NCBI GenBank assembly: GCA_014379305.1
Contig: JACMMB010000310.1
Coordinates: 1-10,679 of the forward strand
DNA length: 10,679 nucleotides
Direction: 5' to 3'
Source of the DNA: Akkermansiaceae bacterium
GTDB lineage: Bacteria > Verrucomicrobiota > Verrucomicrobiia > Verrucomicrobiales > Akkermansiaceae
The translations under genes and the position numbers were made by a program. The notes beneath the pieces were generated by a model, which searched no databases, had not been told where the DNA came from, and was given only the letters and a program-made list of their open reading frames with translations. Shown piece by piece: positions 1-7,901 of the stretch. Every line of letters starts with the position of its first letter. The stretch's first letter is position 1.

Positions 1-98
1 CGGCCGAGACGCATGGCTTCGGCTTCGACGGATAGGCGCTGGCCGAAGAGGATGCGGCCGAGACGCATGGCTTCGGCTTCGACGGATAGGCGCTGGCC
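1..98. repeat. Exact 54-bp-period tandem duplication at the left edge
   Basis: Bases 1-44 are identical to bases 55-98, giving a period of 54 bp, exactly 18 codons. On the minus strand the unit encodes GQRLSVEAEAMRLGRILF followed directly by GQRLSVEAEAMRLGR. The first copy is cut by the window edge, so the total copy number is unknown. It lies inside the PPC-domain gene and keeps the frame open. A true duplication and a contig-end assembly artefact both fit. Confidence 0.9.
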
Positions 99-551
99 TT
101 TTTTCAGGGAGACGAGGTAGCTGTCTTCGTCCTCGGGAGTGATGATGCCTTGGACGGTGGTGTTCAGCTCGATGCGCTGGACTTGGTCGAAGGTGTTGTT
201 GGGTTCGGTTTCTTCAAGGGTCTTGAATGGGCCGACCCAGAATGAGCGGACGTATGAGATGTCGTAAGCGGTGCGGATGCGGAAGGAGTGCTCGCCGAGG
301 GCGGCGTCCGGGGCGATGTGGAGGGTGGCGGTGGCGTGCTTGGGGTCTTTTTCATCGACCTTGAGATCGGTGAGGGAAAGCCCGGGCTGGTAGGTGATGA
401 GCTCCTGGAAATTGGCGATATTATCGTCGTGGAGAGAGATCTGGAGATCGGTTCCGCGCTGGCCGCCGGGTGGGTTGATGGGTTGGAGGGCGGGCGCGAG
501 GAGGTTTGAAACGATGAGGAGGGTGGTAATGAAAGAGGCTGGGTGGAACAT
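1..551 (-). CDS. Secreted PPC-domain protein, 3' end outside window
   Basis: The reading frame opens with ATG at 551 and stays open to the left edge, so only about 183 N-terminal residues are seen. Residues 1-22 form a hydrophobic signal-peptide-like stretch (FITTLLIVSNLLAPA). It is followed by PINPPGGQRGTDLQISL, which resembles the IPT/TIG-like start of large secreted planctomycete/verrucomicrobial proteins. A segment beginning EETEPNNTFDQVQRIELNTTVQG and containing DEDSYLVSLKKGQRLSVEAE matches the bacterial pre-peptidase C-terminal (PPC) domain pattern. The start lies 15 bp after the DUF1501 stop, so the two genes are probably one transcript. Such proteins are thought to act outside the cytoplasm, in binding or adhesion, but no enzymatic activity can be assigned. 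There is no Shine-Dalgarno sequence before the ATG. An in-frame 18-residue duplication (residues 152-169 repeated from 170) interrupts the usual LGRxLFDP continuation of the domain, so the left end may be mis-assembled or mutated. Confidence 0.75.
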   Translation of the reverse strand, partial: MFHPASFITTLLIVSNLLAPALQPINPPGGQRGTDLQISLHDDNIANFQELITYQPGLSLTDLKVDEKDPKHATATLHIAPDAALGEHSFRIRTAYDISYVRSFWVGPFKTLEETEPNNTFDQVQRIELNTTVQGIITPEDEDSYLVSLKKGQRLSVEAEAMRLGRILFGQRLSVEAEAMRLG

Positions 552-566
552 GCCGGGGATGTGGGT

Positions 567-1898
567 TCAGGCCTTGGTGGCGAGGATGGCGTCAAGGACT
601 TCGCCGCCACTGACGATCTCGATGGGGCGGGCGCCGGGTGACATCATTTCGGATTCGGAGTTGATGCCGATTTGATGGTAAAGAGTTTTGGCAAGGTCCT
701 GAATCTCGACTTTGTCGGTCTCCGGCTCGCCGCCGAGTGAGTCGGAAGAACCGTGGACGTAGCCTTTTTTCACGCCGCCGCCGGCAAGCATGGTGGAGAA
801 AACCCGCGGCCAGTGATCGCGGCCACCGGTGGGATTGATCTTCGGGGTGCGGCCGAATTCGGAGGTGACCATGACGAGGGTGGAATCGAGCAGGCCGCGG
901 CGGTCGAGATCGGTGATGAGGGCGGCGATGGCTTTGTCGGTGGCGGGCATGTTGCCTTCGATGCCGCCTTTGATATTGTCATGGTGGTCCCAGCCGCCGG
1001 CGGTGAGGGAAACGAAGCGGACACCGCCCTCGACGAGGCGGCGGGCAAGGAGCATGCGTTGGCCCGGCTCGGTGCGGCCATATTCGTCCTTGGTTTTGTC
1101 ATCCTCCTTGGACATGTCGAAGGATTCACGGGCTTTCTGGGATGAAATGAGTTTATAGGCGTGCTGATAGAAGGAATCCATGGAGTCAAGAGCGTCGGAC
1201 TTTTCCAATTTCCGGAAATGGTCATCGACAGTCTGGAGGAGGCTGCGGCGGCGTTCGAAGCGCTTGTCATCGACACCTTCCGAGAGGTTGAGATCGCGGA
1301 CTTTGAAATCGCCCTGGCCTGGATCGGCGCCAAGGGCAAAAGGGCCGAAGGCGGAGGAAAGGTAACCGGAGTTGGCATATTCATTGGGGACGCTCGGGAC
1401 GCAGACGTAAGGAGGAAGGTCGTTGCGGGTGCCGAGCTCGTGGGAGACCACGGAGCCGATCGAGGGGAAGGAAAGAGCGGGGGAAGGGCGATAACCCGTG
1501 AACATGTTGTGGGTGCCGCGCTCGTGGGCGGCCTCGCCGTGGGACATGGAGCGGATGACCGTGATCTTGTCGGCGATCTTGGCGGTTTCCTTCATGAACT
1601 CGCCGAACTGGACGCCGGGGAGTTTGGTATCGATGGATCCGAAAGGACCGCGGTATTCGGCGGGGGCGAAGGGCTTGGGATCGAAAGATTCCTGATGGGC
1701 GAGTCCGCCGGGAAGGAAGATGTGGATCACGCTTTGCGCGACAGGAGCGTGCTGCGGAAATTGCTTCATGGCGGCGTTGGCGCGCGAGCCGAAGAATTGA
1801 GGAAGGGCCATGCCGACCGAGCCGAGCAGGCCGACATAGAGAAACTCACGGCGGGAGGAGTAGCGTTCGAGCGGATTGCCAGGGCATTGGAGTTTCAT
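567..1898 (-). CDS. DUF1501 family protein with twin-arginine signal
   Basis: This is a complete 443-residue protein of the DUF1501 family (PF07394), which is related to the alkaline phosphatase/sulfatase superfamily and abundant in Planctomycetota and Verrucomicrobiota. Residues 15-20 (SRREFL) followed by a hydrophobic stretch and SRANA form a Tat-type signal, so a folded protein is probably exported. Family landmarks visible are HIFLPGGLAHQESFDPKP near 59-76, SMSHGEAAHERGTHNMFTGY near 118-136, GGWDHHDN at 301-308, SEFGRTPKIN at 346-355 and GGRDHWP at 358-364. The His/Asp-rich motifs are probably metal ligands. The exact reaction is unknown; these genes usually sit beside DUF1549/DUF1553 cytochrome genes and are often guessed to take part in polysaccharide or sulfated-glycan use. 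That partner is not in this window. The start at 1898 is supported by the signal position, with no Shine-Dalgarno sequence. It probably heads an operon with the PPC-domain gene. Confidence 0.9.
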   Translation of the reverse strand: MKLQCPGNPLERYSSRREFLYVGLLGSVGMALPQFFGSRANAAMKQFPQHAPVAQSVIHIFLPGGLAHQESFDPKPFAPAEYRGPFGSIDTKLPGVQFGEFMKETAKIADKITVIRSMSHGEAAHERGTHNMFTGYRPSPALSFPSIGSVVSHELGTRNDLPPYVCVPSVPNEYANSGYLSSAFGPFALGADPGQGDFKVRDLNLSEGVDDKRFERRRSLLQTVDDHFRKLEKSDALDSMDSFYQHAYKLISSQKARESFDMSKEDDKTKDEYGRTEPGQRMLLARRLVEGGVRFVSLTAGGWDHHDNIKGGIEGNMPATDKAIAALITDLDRRGLLDSTLVMVTSEFGRTPKINPTGGRDHWPRVFSTMLAGGGVKKGYVHGSSDSLGGEPETDKVEIQDLAKTLYHQIGINSESEMMSPGARPIEIVSGGEVLDAILATKA

Positions 1899-2020
1899 AA
1901 CCGGATGGATACGCGGGGGAGCCGATAAATAATTGCAGGATTGATGGATTTATTTTCCGAGCCGGGCGCGTGCCTGATTGGGAGTTGGCGGTGGTGGCGG
2001 GATATTGTAATCTATTGACG
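1899..2020. promoter_or_regulatory. Divergent intergenic region, likely promoters
   Basis: This 122-bp gap separates the divergent DUF1501 gene (minus) and the kinase-like gene (plus), so promoters for both are expected here. The stretch 1925-1958 is clearly AT-richer than its surroundings (TAAATAATTG and TTTATTTTCC) and is the best candidate for the minus-strand promoter, but no convincing -35/-10 pair was found on either strand. The sequence from GTG 1970 is open in the kinase frame and could be a 17-residue extension. The AT-richness and the divergent layout are seen; promoter activity is inferred. Confidence 0.4.
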
Positions 2021-4549
2021 ATGAAGTTGCCGAAGATGAACGGATTGGAGGTGCTGGGCTTGATCGGGGCGGGGGAATGCGGGCGGGTTTTTGCGGCAAA
2101 GGACGATGAGGGGCGGGTGGTTGCGGTGAAGGTGTTCGAGGGATTGGCAATCAATCGGGGATTGCTGGCGAAAATGACCGAACGGCTTGAGAAGGGAGGT
2201 TGGCCGGAGGGTGTGATGGAGGTTGAGTCGGCGGATTTCGAGGGCAGGCCGGTGTGCTGGGTGATGGAAAATTTCGCCGGGATGGAAAGCGAGGGAGAAG
2301 ATGTTTCATGGAAGGCCCGCAGTCTTCAACATCGCTTGGAAGAACATCCGGGGGATGGATCGTGGGACGTGATCAGGGACATCGGCAATGCGCTTGCTGA
2401 GATGCATGGGAGGCGGGTGGCGCACGGAAATTTGAAGCCGGGGAATGTGTTTTTCGATCAGGAGGGGAAAGTGAAGCTGACAGATTGGACGCTTGGAAAC
2501 ATGCCGGGGATCAGCCATTGCGATTTTACAGACGCTTTGTTATATCAATCGCCGGAGCAACTGCTGGACGCGGGTGGATATCTGGAGGAGGCGGGATACG
2601 GATGGGATGTGTTTGCGTTCGGGGTGCTTGCGTTTCGTCTTTTGACCGGACGTTTTCCAAGATGCGATGAGTCGTTTGCCGCAGTGGCGCCGATGGCGGG
2701 CAAAACGAGGAGGGATGGAGTTCAAGCGGATGCAGGAAAGATCGCGAGGAATCTGGTGAGCCAGCGCGAGGTGAGCTGGCCGGGCGATGCGCAGAATGAC
2801 CTGGAAGCCGGGTATCGGGAGTGGATCGACAGATGCCTGAAGCTCGTTCCGACCGAAAGGCCTGGCTCGATGGTGGAGGTGATGGCGGGTTTCAAGCGAG
2901 TCGAGATGGAGGTGAGGGGGGAGCAGGCGCGCGAGGTGCTGATGGACCAACGGCGGCGCACCGAGCGGGCGGCGAGGCGGACGATGTTTTTCGCGGGGAT
3001 GGCGACGACGGCTTGTGCGGTGCTGGCAGGGCTCTGGTTTCTGACCGGGAACCAATTGCAGCAGATACGAGGGGAACGGCTGCGGGAGAAATTTTTTCTC
3101 GAAACAAAGGCGTCTGAAGCGGTGGACAAGATGGTGTCCGCTGTGCGGAAAACGGATGAGGCTGAGCAGGGGGGGGAGTATGAACGAGATCTGGGTCTGG
3201 CAAGATTGGAGGCTTCGCGGCTGATTGGAGACCGGCTGTTTGAATGGGCAATGGAGAAGGGTCATAGGAATTTGCCCGCTCTGGACGGGCGCGAGCTGCG
3301 ATTGAAAAGGGTGGAGAGATTTTTCGAGGATTTCCTGAGACGGACGGGAGAAATCAAGAGTCTGGATGATGAAAGGGCGCGGGTGCGGTTGCAATTGGCC
3401 GAGGTTTCACTTGCAGCGGGCGATGCGGAAGTGGCGGCGCAGCGGTTGGGTGAGGCGATTGCACAATGGTCGGGGTTGATGGATGGGGAGATGAAGTTGC
3501 GGATTGGAAGGAATGCGTTGTTGCTGGCATTGCTGAAGCAGCAGAAGGGGGCGGAGGATGTCCAGGGAGCTTTTGAAGCGGCAAGGCGGGCGCTCGGCGA
3601 GGTGCCTGAGGTCGATGTGGACAAGGACCGGTTGGTGCAATTGATTGCGATTCTGGATTTTCATGAAGCGAGACTTTGGGCGGCGCAAGGCGATGATGCG
3701 CGGGCGCTGGAGCAATTGATGGCGGCGACGCAGAAGCTGAACGAACTGGCGGATACGCGACCGGATGTGGTGGTGTTGAGGTCGGAGTTGGCGGCGTGCT
3801 ATCTGTCTTCAGCGACGATTCTGGAAGGGATTGGAAAACTTGGCGATGCACGCGAGGTGCGTGGATTGGCGGCCACGGAAATGGTGCGATTGCTTAACGA
3901 CAAGCCGGGAGATGTGGAGTTGCGACTTGAGCTGGCCGGGTGTTATGGAGCGATTGCGGAAGCTGCGGTTCTGGCAGGTGATATGGGTGCGGCGGCGAAT
4001 GCTTCGGGAGAGGCGATGAACCTGTTGGACGGGGTGCTCCGCGAGAGGCCGGACTCGACGGTGGCGGCGACAAGAAAGGCGGCCCAGTTGGGTTTGCAGG
4101 CGGGTTTGCTGCGTGATCAGGGGAAAGCGGATGAGGCAATGAAAGCTTTCGAGGAAGGGATCACGCTGCTTGAGAGACAGGGCGTGGGCAGGGATGATTT
4201 GGTGGATTACCGCTTGGCTTTGCTCTGGTGGCAAAAGGGCAGAATGTATGGGTACGATGGTAGGAAAACCGAGGAGCTGATATTTTTAAGAAAAGCGCGA
4301 ATGGCGCTGACAGAGCTGGAGGGAAAAGGCGAGGCCAGTGGATTGGGTGCGGAAGAGTTGCAGCGATCCAGTGCCTATTTGCTGGGCGATCTTGCGCATG
4401 CGCTTGAGCTGGCAAAGGAAGTCGACCAGGCGAGGGAGGTTTATCGCGAGGCGGTGGTTTTGTGGGAAGGATTGTTGAAATCCCGGCCGCAGAGCGAGGA
4501 ATACAAGGAGGGATTGGAATGGGTAAGACTGAGAGCGAAAGGAGTTTGA
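2021..4549 (+). CDS. Membrane-anchored kinase-like protein with HGN catalytic loop and TPR-like C-terminus
   Basis: This is an 842-residue protein starting at ATG 2021; a GTG at 1970 would add 17 residues with no kinase features. Residues 8-300 have a Ser/Thr kinase fold: glycine loop GAGECGRV at 16-23, VAVK with Lys37, catalytic loop HGNLKPGN at 135-142, DWT at 155-157 in place of DFG, then QSPEQL and WDVFAFGVLAFRLLTGRFP as the APE and helix-F regions. The proton-accepting Asp of HRD is Asn137, and DFG is altered after its Asp, so phosphotransfer is doubtful and a pseudokinase is likely. One membrane helix (about 322-345, FFAGMATTACAVLAGLWFL) follows a basic stretch, which puts the kinase part in the cytoplasm and the rest outside. 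Residues 350-842 are helical with TPR-like units such as GDDARALEQLMAA, GKADEAMKAFEEGI and VDQAREVYREAVVLWE. It is convergent with the cytochrome gene, 25 bp apart, with no visible terminator. Codon third positions are G-rich. Confidence 0.85.
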   Translation: MKLPKMNGLEVLGLIGAGECGRVFAAKDDEGRVVAVKVFEGLAINRGLLAKMTERLEKGGWPEGVMEVESADFEGRPVCWVMENFAGMESEGEDVSWKARSLQHRLEEHPGDGSWDVIRDIGNALAEMHGRRVAHGNLKPGNVFFDQEGKVKLTDWTLGNMPGISHCDFTDALLYQSPEQLLDAGGYLEEAGYGWDVFAFGVLAFRLLTGRFPRCDESFAAVAPMAGKTRRDGVQADAGKIARNLVSQREVSWPGDAQNDLEAGYREWIDRCLKLVPTERPGSMVEVMAGFKRVEMEVRGEQAREVLMDQRRRTERAARRTMFFAGMATTACAVLAGLWFLTGNQLQQIRGERLREKFFLETKASEAVDKMVSAVRKTDEAEQGGEYERDLGLARLEASRLIGDRLFEWAMEKGHRNLPALDGRELRLKRVERFFEDFLRRTGEIKSLDDERARVRLQLAEVSLAAGDAEVAAQRLGEAIAQWSGLMDGEMKLRIGRNALLLALLKQQKGAEDVQGAFEAARRALGEVPEVDVDKDRLVQLIAILDFHEARLWAAQGDDARALEQLMAATQKLNELADTRPDVVVLRSELAACYLSSATILEGIGKLGDAREVRGLAATEMVRLLNDKPGDVELRLELAGCYGAIAEAAVLAGDMGAAANASGEAMNLLDGVLRERPDSTVAATRKAAQLGLQAGLLRDQGKADEAMKAFEEGITLLERQGVGRDDLVDYRLALLWWQKGRMYGYDGRKTEELIFLRKARMALTELEGKGEASGLGAEELQRSSAYLLGDLAHALELAKEVDQAREVYREAVVLWEGLLKSRPQSEEYKEGLEWVRLRAKGV

Positions 4550-4574
4550 AACAAATGCCTCCGGGGCCTTCTTG

Positions 4575-6776
4575 TCATTTTAGCGCTTGGAGGTAGGTCT
4601 CTGACAAAAGCATGGATTGGGACTTGGATCGGGCGAGGGATTTGCTGGTCGAGTTGATGGATTCGTGGAGCTGTGCGAACTCCGTTTCCTTTTGATGGAG
4701 GGTGTCGCGATGGTTTTCGATGGAGTTTTCAAGAGCGAGGAGAGTTGCTTTTGCTTCCTCCAGATCAAGGCCGCTGAGGGTGGATTTTCCTAGTGCGGCG
4801 GCAAATTTGGAATATTGAGTGCGTTTGACTTTGAGCGTTGAAATCGGGGTTTCCAGATCGGCGATGCTTTGTTGGAAAGTGGCGATGTGAATTTCGCTTA
4901 GTTGGAGGAGTTGCTCGGTTTCGGAGTTGGATTTAAGCGCGTGGGTGTTGAGGGCGGCGGCGGCCAGTGATTTCTCGCGGGAGCGGAGAAGGGCGATTTC
5001 GGTTTGGGCGGTTTCGAGAGCTTTCACGTCTTCGCCCACGATCGCCTGGGCATCGTTGGCGGCTTTTTGGGCGGTTTCGATTTCCTGTCTGGTGGGCTCC
5101 ATCCGGCCTTGGGCGGCTTCGGTGGTTTTCCTCGCAGCATCAAGGGCAGTGACCGCTTTCTCGATGTCGGCGGGTGGGGTTTCGGGCTTGGTGCGGAGCT
5201 GGTCGAGGTTGCGCTGGGCCTCTTCGATTCCTTGGGTGGAGGCTTGGAGGATTTGGTTGGCTTGCTCGTGGTTTTTTTGTGCTGCGGCGAGCTTGTCTTT
5301 GGAGTCCTGGATGGTTTTCTGACGGACTTCATCAGCGGCTTGAGAGGCCAGCAGTTTTTCCTGAGCTTCTTTCAAGCGGAGGGCGATTTGCTTAATGCGG
5401 GTTTCGATGGTGGGAGGGTTGGTAGCGAAGGAAATGATTTCGGCGGTGCCGGCTTCTTCGGAGGAGAACACCTGGACCTTGCCTGCGGCGTCGGCTACGA
5501 AGGCGCGTTTGCCTTCCCAATCGATGGCGGCGGCGGTGGCGAGCGCCGGAATCGGGATTTCGCGAAGTTGATTGAAGTCCGCTTTCCATAGGCGGGCTTT
5601 TTGATCGCGGCCAGCGGTGACAAAGCTGCCATTTTTGGCGAAAGCGAAGGCGGTGACTCCGCCGCCGTGGGCATCGATTTTTTTAACCTCGCTGCCGTTG
5701 TTCATCTCCCAAAAGCGGACCGAGCCATCCTCGGAAGCGGAGGCGAGGAGATTGGAATCAGTGCGGAAAACAAGTGTGGTGATGGCGGCTTGATGGGCGC
5801 GGAGGGTGTGGAATTCATTGGCTGATTCCGCCTCCCAAACCTGCACGCCACCGTTGCGATCACCGCTCGCAAGGAGGACTCCATCGGGAGAGATATCGAG
5901 GGCGGTGATCCAGTCGGTGTGTTTTTTGATGGATTTGATTTGTTCGCCGGTTTGGGTATTCCAGAGCTTCAGGAGACGTGAAGGTCCACCTGTCGCGACG
6001 ATGTCGAAACCGGGGCGGATATCGGCAGCAAGGATGGAATCGAATTCCTTTCCAGCGGTGACAACCCGTGAGCCGTTGGTGACATCGAAGGTGATGGTGA
6101 GGCCGTTTTTTCCGGGGATGCCGCCGCCGACGATGAGGTAGCGGGCGTCCGGAGTGAAGGCGAGTGAGATCGGGTCGCCCTCCGGAAATGATAGAATGCC
6201 GGTGAGTTCGAGAGTTTCGGTGTGGTAGAGAAGGATTTGTTTTTGACCGGTGACAGCGAGCAACGGTGCCCAGGGGGAGGCCGCCAGAGCGTGCACGGAG
6301 GAGGGCTGCGCGGTGATGATGGGGGGTTCAAGGAGGAGATGTTCGGGAAGCGGAGGTGGTCCTTCGGGTTTTGCGGCAGGGTCCGCACTGAGAGCGGTTT
6401 CGAACTTGGGTTTGGACGGCTTGCGGGCGGCGGAGGATTTGTTTTCGAGGAGGCCGCCTTCGATCCACTGGACGATAAGTTTGATTTTTTCCTCGGAAAG
6501 TTTTTCGCCCTCAGGTGGCATTTTGGGTTCTGCGGTTTGTTTGACGGCGTTGATGAGTGTCGAGGAGGAATCGCCCGGTTCGACGATTTTCCCGGATGAA
6601 CCGCCTTTCATGGCGCCTGCGAAGTTGGAAAGGTCGAGTCCGCCCTTGGTTTTATCCGGATTGTGGCAGTTGAGGCAGGCTTGCTCGAAGATGGGGAGGA
6701 TGTGGTCGTCGTAGGAGATTTTCTCCTGAGCGCTAAGAAGTGTCGGGAGTAGCAAGAATGTCAGCAGTTTCCGCAT
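4575..6776 (-). CDS. PSCyt1 cytochrome c - WD40 propeller - coiled-coil protein
   Basis: This 733-residue exported protein has three parts. Residues 1-16 are a signal peptide ending LLSA. Residues 20-112 form a planctomycete-type cytochrome c domain (PSCyt1) with heme motif CLNCH at 34-38 and KMPPEG with the probable axial Met86. Residues about 160-450 hold roughly seven WD40 blades, for example SIKKHTDWITALDISPDGVL, followed by GVQVWE, SVRFWE and ARLWKAD endings. Residues 451-733 are rich in Ala, Glu, Gln and Lys with heptad-like spacing and are predicted coiled coil. In this family the cytochrome is thought to pass electrons in the periplasm while the propeller binds partners; no substrate is visible. 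It lies 54 bp after pheA on the same strand and may be read through from it or use its own promoter. A proline-rich linker (about 113-155) joins the heme domain to the propeller. The start is supported by the signal peptide; no Shine-Dalgarno sequence is present. Confidence 0.9.
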   Translation of the reverse strand: MRKLLTFLLLPTLLSAQEKISYDDHILPIFEQACLNCHNPDKTKGGLDLSNFAGAMKGGSSGKIVEPGDSSSTLINAVKQTAEPKMPPEGEKLSEEKIKLIVQWIEGGLLENKSSAARKPSKPKFETALSADPAAKPEGPPPLPEHLLLEPPIITAQPSSVHALAASPWAPLLAVTGQKQILLYHTETLELTGILSFPEGDPISLAFTPDARYLIVGGGIPGKNGLTITFDVTNGSRVVTAGKEFDSILAADIRPGFDIVATGGPSRLLKLWNTQTGEQIKSIKKHTDWITALDISPDGVLLASGDRNGGVQVWEAESANEFHTLRAHQAAITTLVFRTDSNLLASASEDGSVRFWEMNNGSEVKKIDAHGGGVTAFAFAKNGSFVTAGRDQKARLWKADFNQLREIPIPALATAAAIDWEGKRAFVADAAGKVQVFSSEEAGTAEIISFATNPPTIETRIKQIALRLKEAQEKLLASQAADEVRQKTIQDSKDKLAAAQKNHEQANQILQASTQGIEEAQRNLDQLRTKPETPPADIEKAVTALDAARKTTEAAQGRMEPTRQEIETAQKAANDAQAIVGEDVKALETAQTEIALLRSREKSLAAAALNTHALKSNSETEQLLQLSEIHIATFQQSIADLETPISTLKVKRTQYSKFAAALGKSTLSGLDLEEAKATLLALENSIENHRDTLHQKETEFAQLHESINSTSKSLARSKSQSMLLSETYLQALK

Positions 6777-6830
6777 TATCGATATGGAATACGAAACGCT
6801 CAGGCGGGAGTTTTCAGGGATCTTGAAAGA

Positions 6831-7901
6831 CTATTCCGTTGTGTCGGGGTAGGAGCCGAGAATTTTCACAAGGGAGCAATGTTTTTCCAGATCCTTCAAA
6901 GCGGCGGAGATGTTTTGATTCTCGTGATGGCCGGAGAGATCGACGTGGAAGATGTATTCCCAGTCTTTGCGTTTTGAAGGGCGGGATTCGATTTTGGAGA
7001 GGTTGATCTGAAGATGGTCGAATGCTTGGAGGGCGTTGACGAGTGAGCCGGGACGATCGTTGATGGCGAAAAGGATGGAAGTGCGATCGTTTCCGGTCGG
7101 GGGGCAGGTTTTCTCGCCGATGACAAGGAAGCGGGTGGTGTTGGTTGCGCGGTCCTGGATGGAGGTTTCGAGAAGAATGAGATCATGGATTTCGGCGGCC
7201 AGGGCACCGCCGAGAGCTGCGGCTCCTTCATGGGATTTTTCTTTGGCAAGCTGGGCGGCTTTGGTGGTCGATGAGACTTCGACAAGGTCGGCTTCAGGAA
7301 AGTTTTTGAGAATCCAACTGCGACATTGGCCGAAGACCTGGGGATGTGAGTAGAGGGTTTTTATTTGTTCCCGGGGGATCGCGGCCATCAGGCAGTTTTC
7401 GATGCGGAGGAGGATCTGGGAGCAGATATGGAGGGGGGACTCGACGAACAGATCGAGGGTGTGGGAAACGGCGCCTTCGGTGGAGTTTTCGATAGGGACA
7501 ACGCCGTAGTCGGCCTGGCGGCGGGCCACTTGGTCGAACACGTCGGAAAAATTCGGCTGTGGGGAATAGGCGACGGAGTGGCCGAATTTTTTGATCGCAG
7601 CCTGGTGGGTCCAGGTTCCTTCGGGGCCGAGGTAAGCGATTTTGAGATCCTCTTCAAGGGCGAGGGCGGCGGACATGATTTCGCGGTAAATGGCGCGGAT
7701 GGATTTTTCCGGAAGGCGGCCTTGATTGATGGACACGAGGCGGTCGAGGAGGGCTTGCTCGCGTTCCGGGGCGTAGATTTGGAGGCCATCGCGTTTTTTA
7801 ATAACGCCGACCTCGTGGACCAGATCGGCGCGGCGCGACAGGAGGTTGAGCAGGTCATGATCAATGAGGTCGATCTGGGTGCGGATTTCTTCCAGGCTCA
7901 T
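6831..7901 (-). CDS. pheA: Bifunctional chorismate mutase / prephenate dehydratase
   Basis: This 356-residue enzyme converts chorismate to prephenate and then to phenylpyruvate in cytoplasmic phenylalanine synthesis. Residues 1-85 are an AroQ-type chorismate mutase (IRTQIDLIDHDLLNLLSRRADL, and APEREQ at 44-49). Residues 87-262 are prephenate dehydratase, with LGPEGTWTHQAA at 91-102, PIENSTEGAV at 136-145, YSHPQ at 184-188 and the catalytic TTRF at 255-258. Residues 273-350 are an ACT domain with DRPGSLVNAL and ESRP (305-308), the pattern of phenylalanine-binding feedback control. Length and domain order are typical of the fused PheA. The ATG overlaps the scpB stop as ATGA, so translation is probably coupled to scpB. 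No leader peptide or attenuator is visible ahead of it. Every landmark residue checked is present, so the gene looks fully functional. Confidence 0.97.
   Translation of the reverse strand: MSLEEIRTQIDLIDHDLLNLLSRRADLVHEVGVIKKRDGLQIYAPEREQALLDRLVSINQGRLPEKSIRAIYREIMSAALALEEDLKIAYLGPEGTWTHQAAIKKFGHSVAYSPQPNFSDVFDQVARRQADYGVVPIENSTEGAVSHTLDLFVESPLHICSQILLRIENCLMAAIPREQIKTLYSHPQVFGQCRSWILKNFPEADLVEVSSTTKAAQLAKEKSHEGAAALGGALAAEIHDLILLETSIQDRATNTTRFLVIGEKTCPPTGNDRTSILFAINDRPGSLVNALQAFDHLQINLSKIESRPSKRKDWEYIFHVDLSGHHENQNISAALKDLEKHCSLVKILGSYPDTTE

Noticed and set aside
164..610. 148-codon minus-strand frame rich in Ser and Pro
   Set aside because: Low-complexity frame overlapping the end of DUF1501 and the PPC gene; the frame from ATG 551 has a signal peptide and PPC motifs.
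1161..1928. 255-codon open frame on the plus strand
   Set aside because: It lies antisense to the DUF1501 gene, whose family motifs and twin-arginine signal are clear; the frame is a by-product of GC-rich codons on the other strand.
1970..2020. Upstream GTG start for the kinase-like gene
   Set aside because: It would add 17 residues with no kinase homology and has no ribosome binding site; ATG 2021 sits directly before the kinase fold, though the GTG cannot be excluded.
2540..3394. 284-codon open frame on the minus strand
   Set aside because: Antisense to the kinase-like gene; it is rich in His, Pro and Arg with no domain, and the kinase motifs on the plus strand are unambiguous.
4550..4574. 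Bidirectional terminator between the convergent kinase-like and cytochrome genes
   Set aside because: The 25-bp gap holds only a 3-4 bp stem around CCTCCGGGG and no T-run; not supported.
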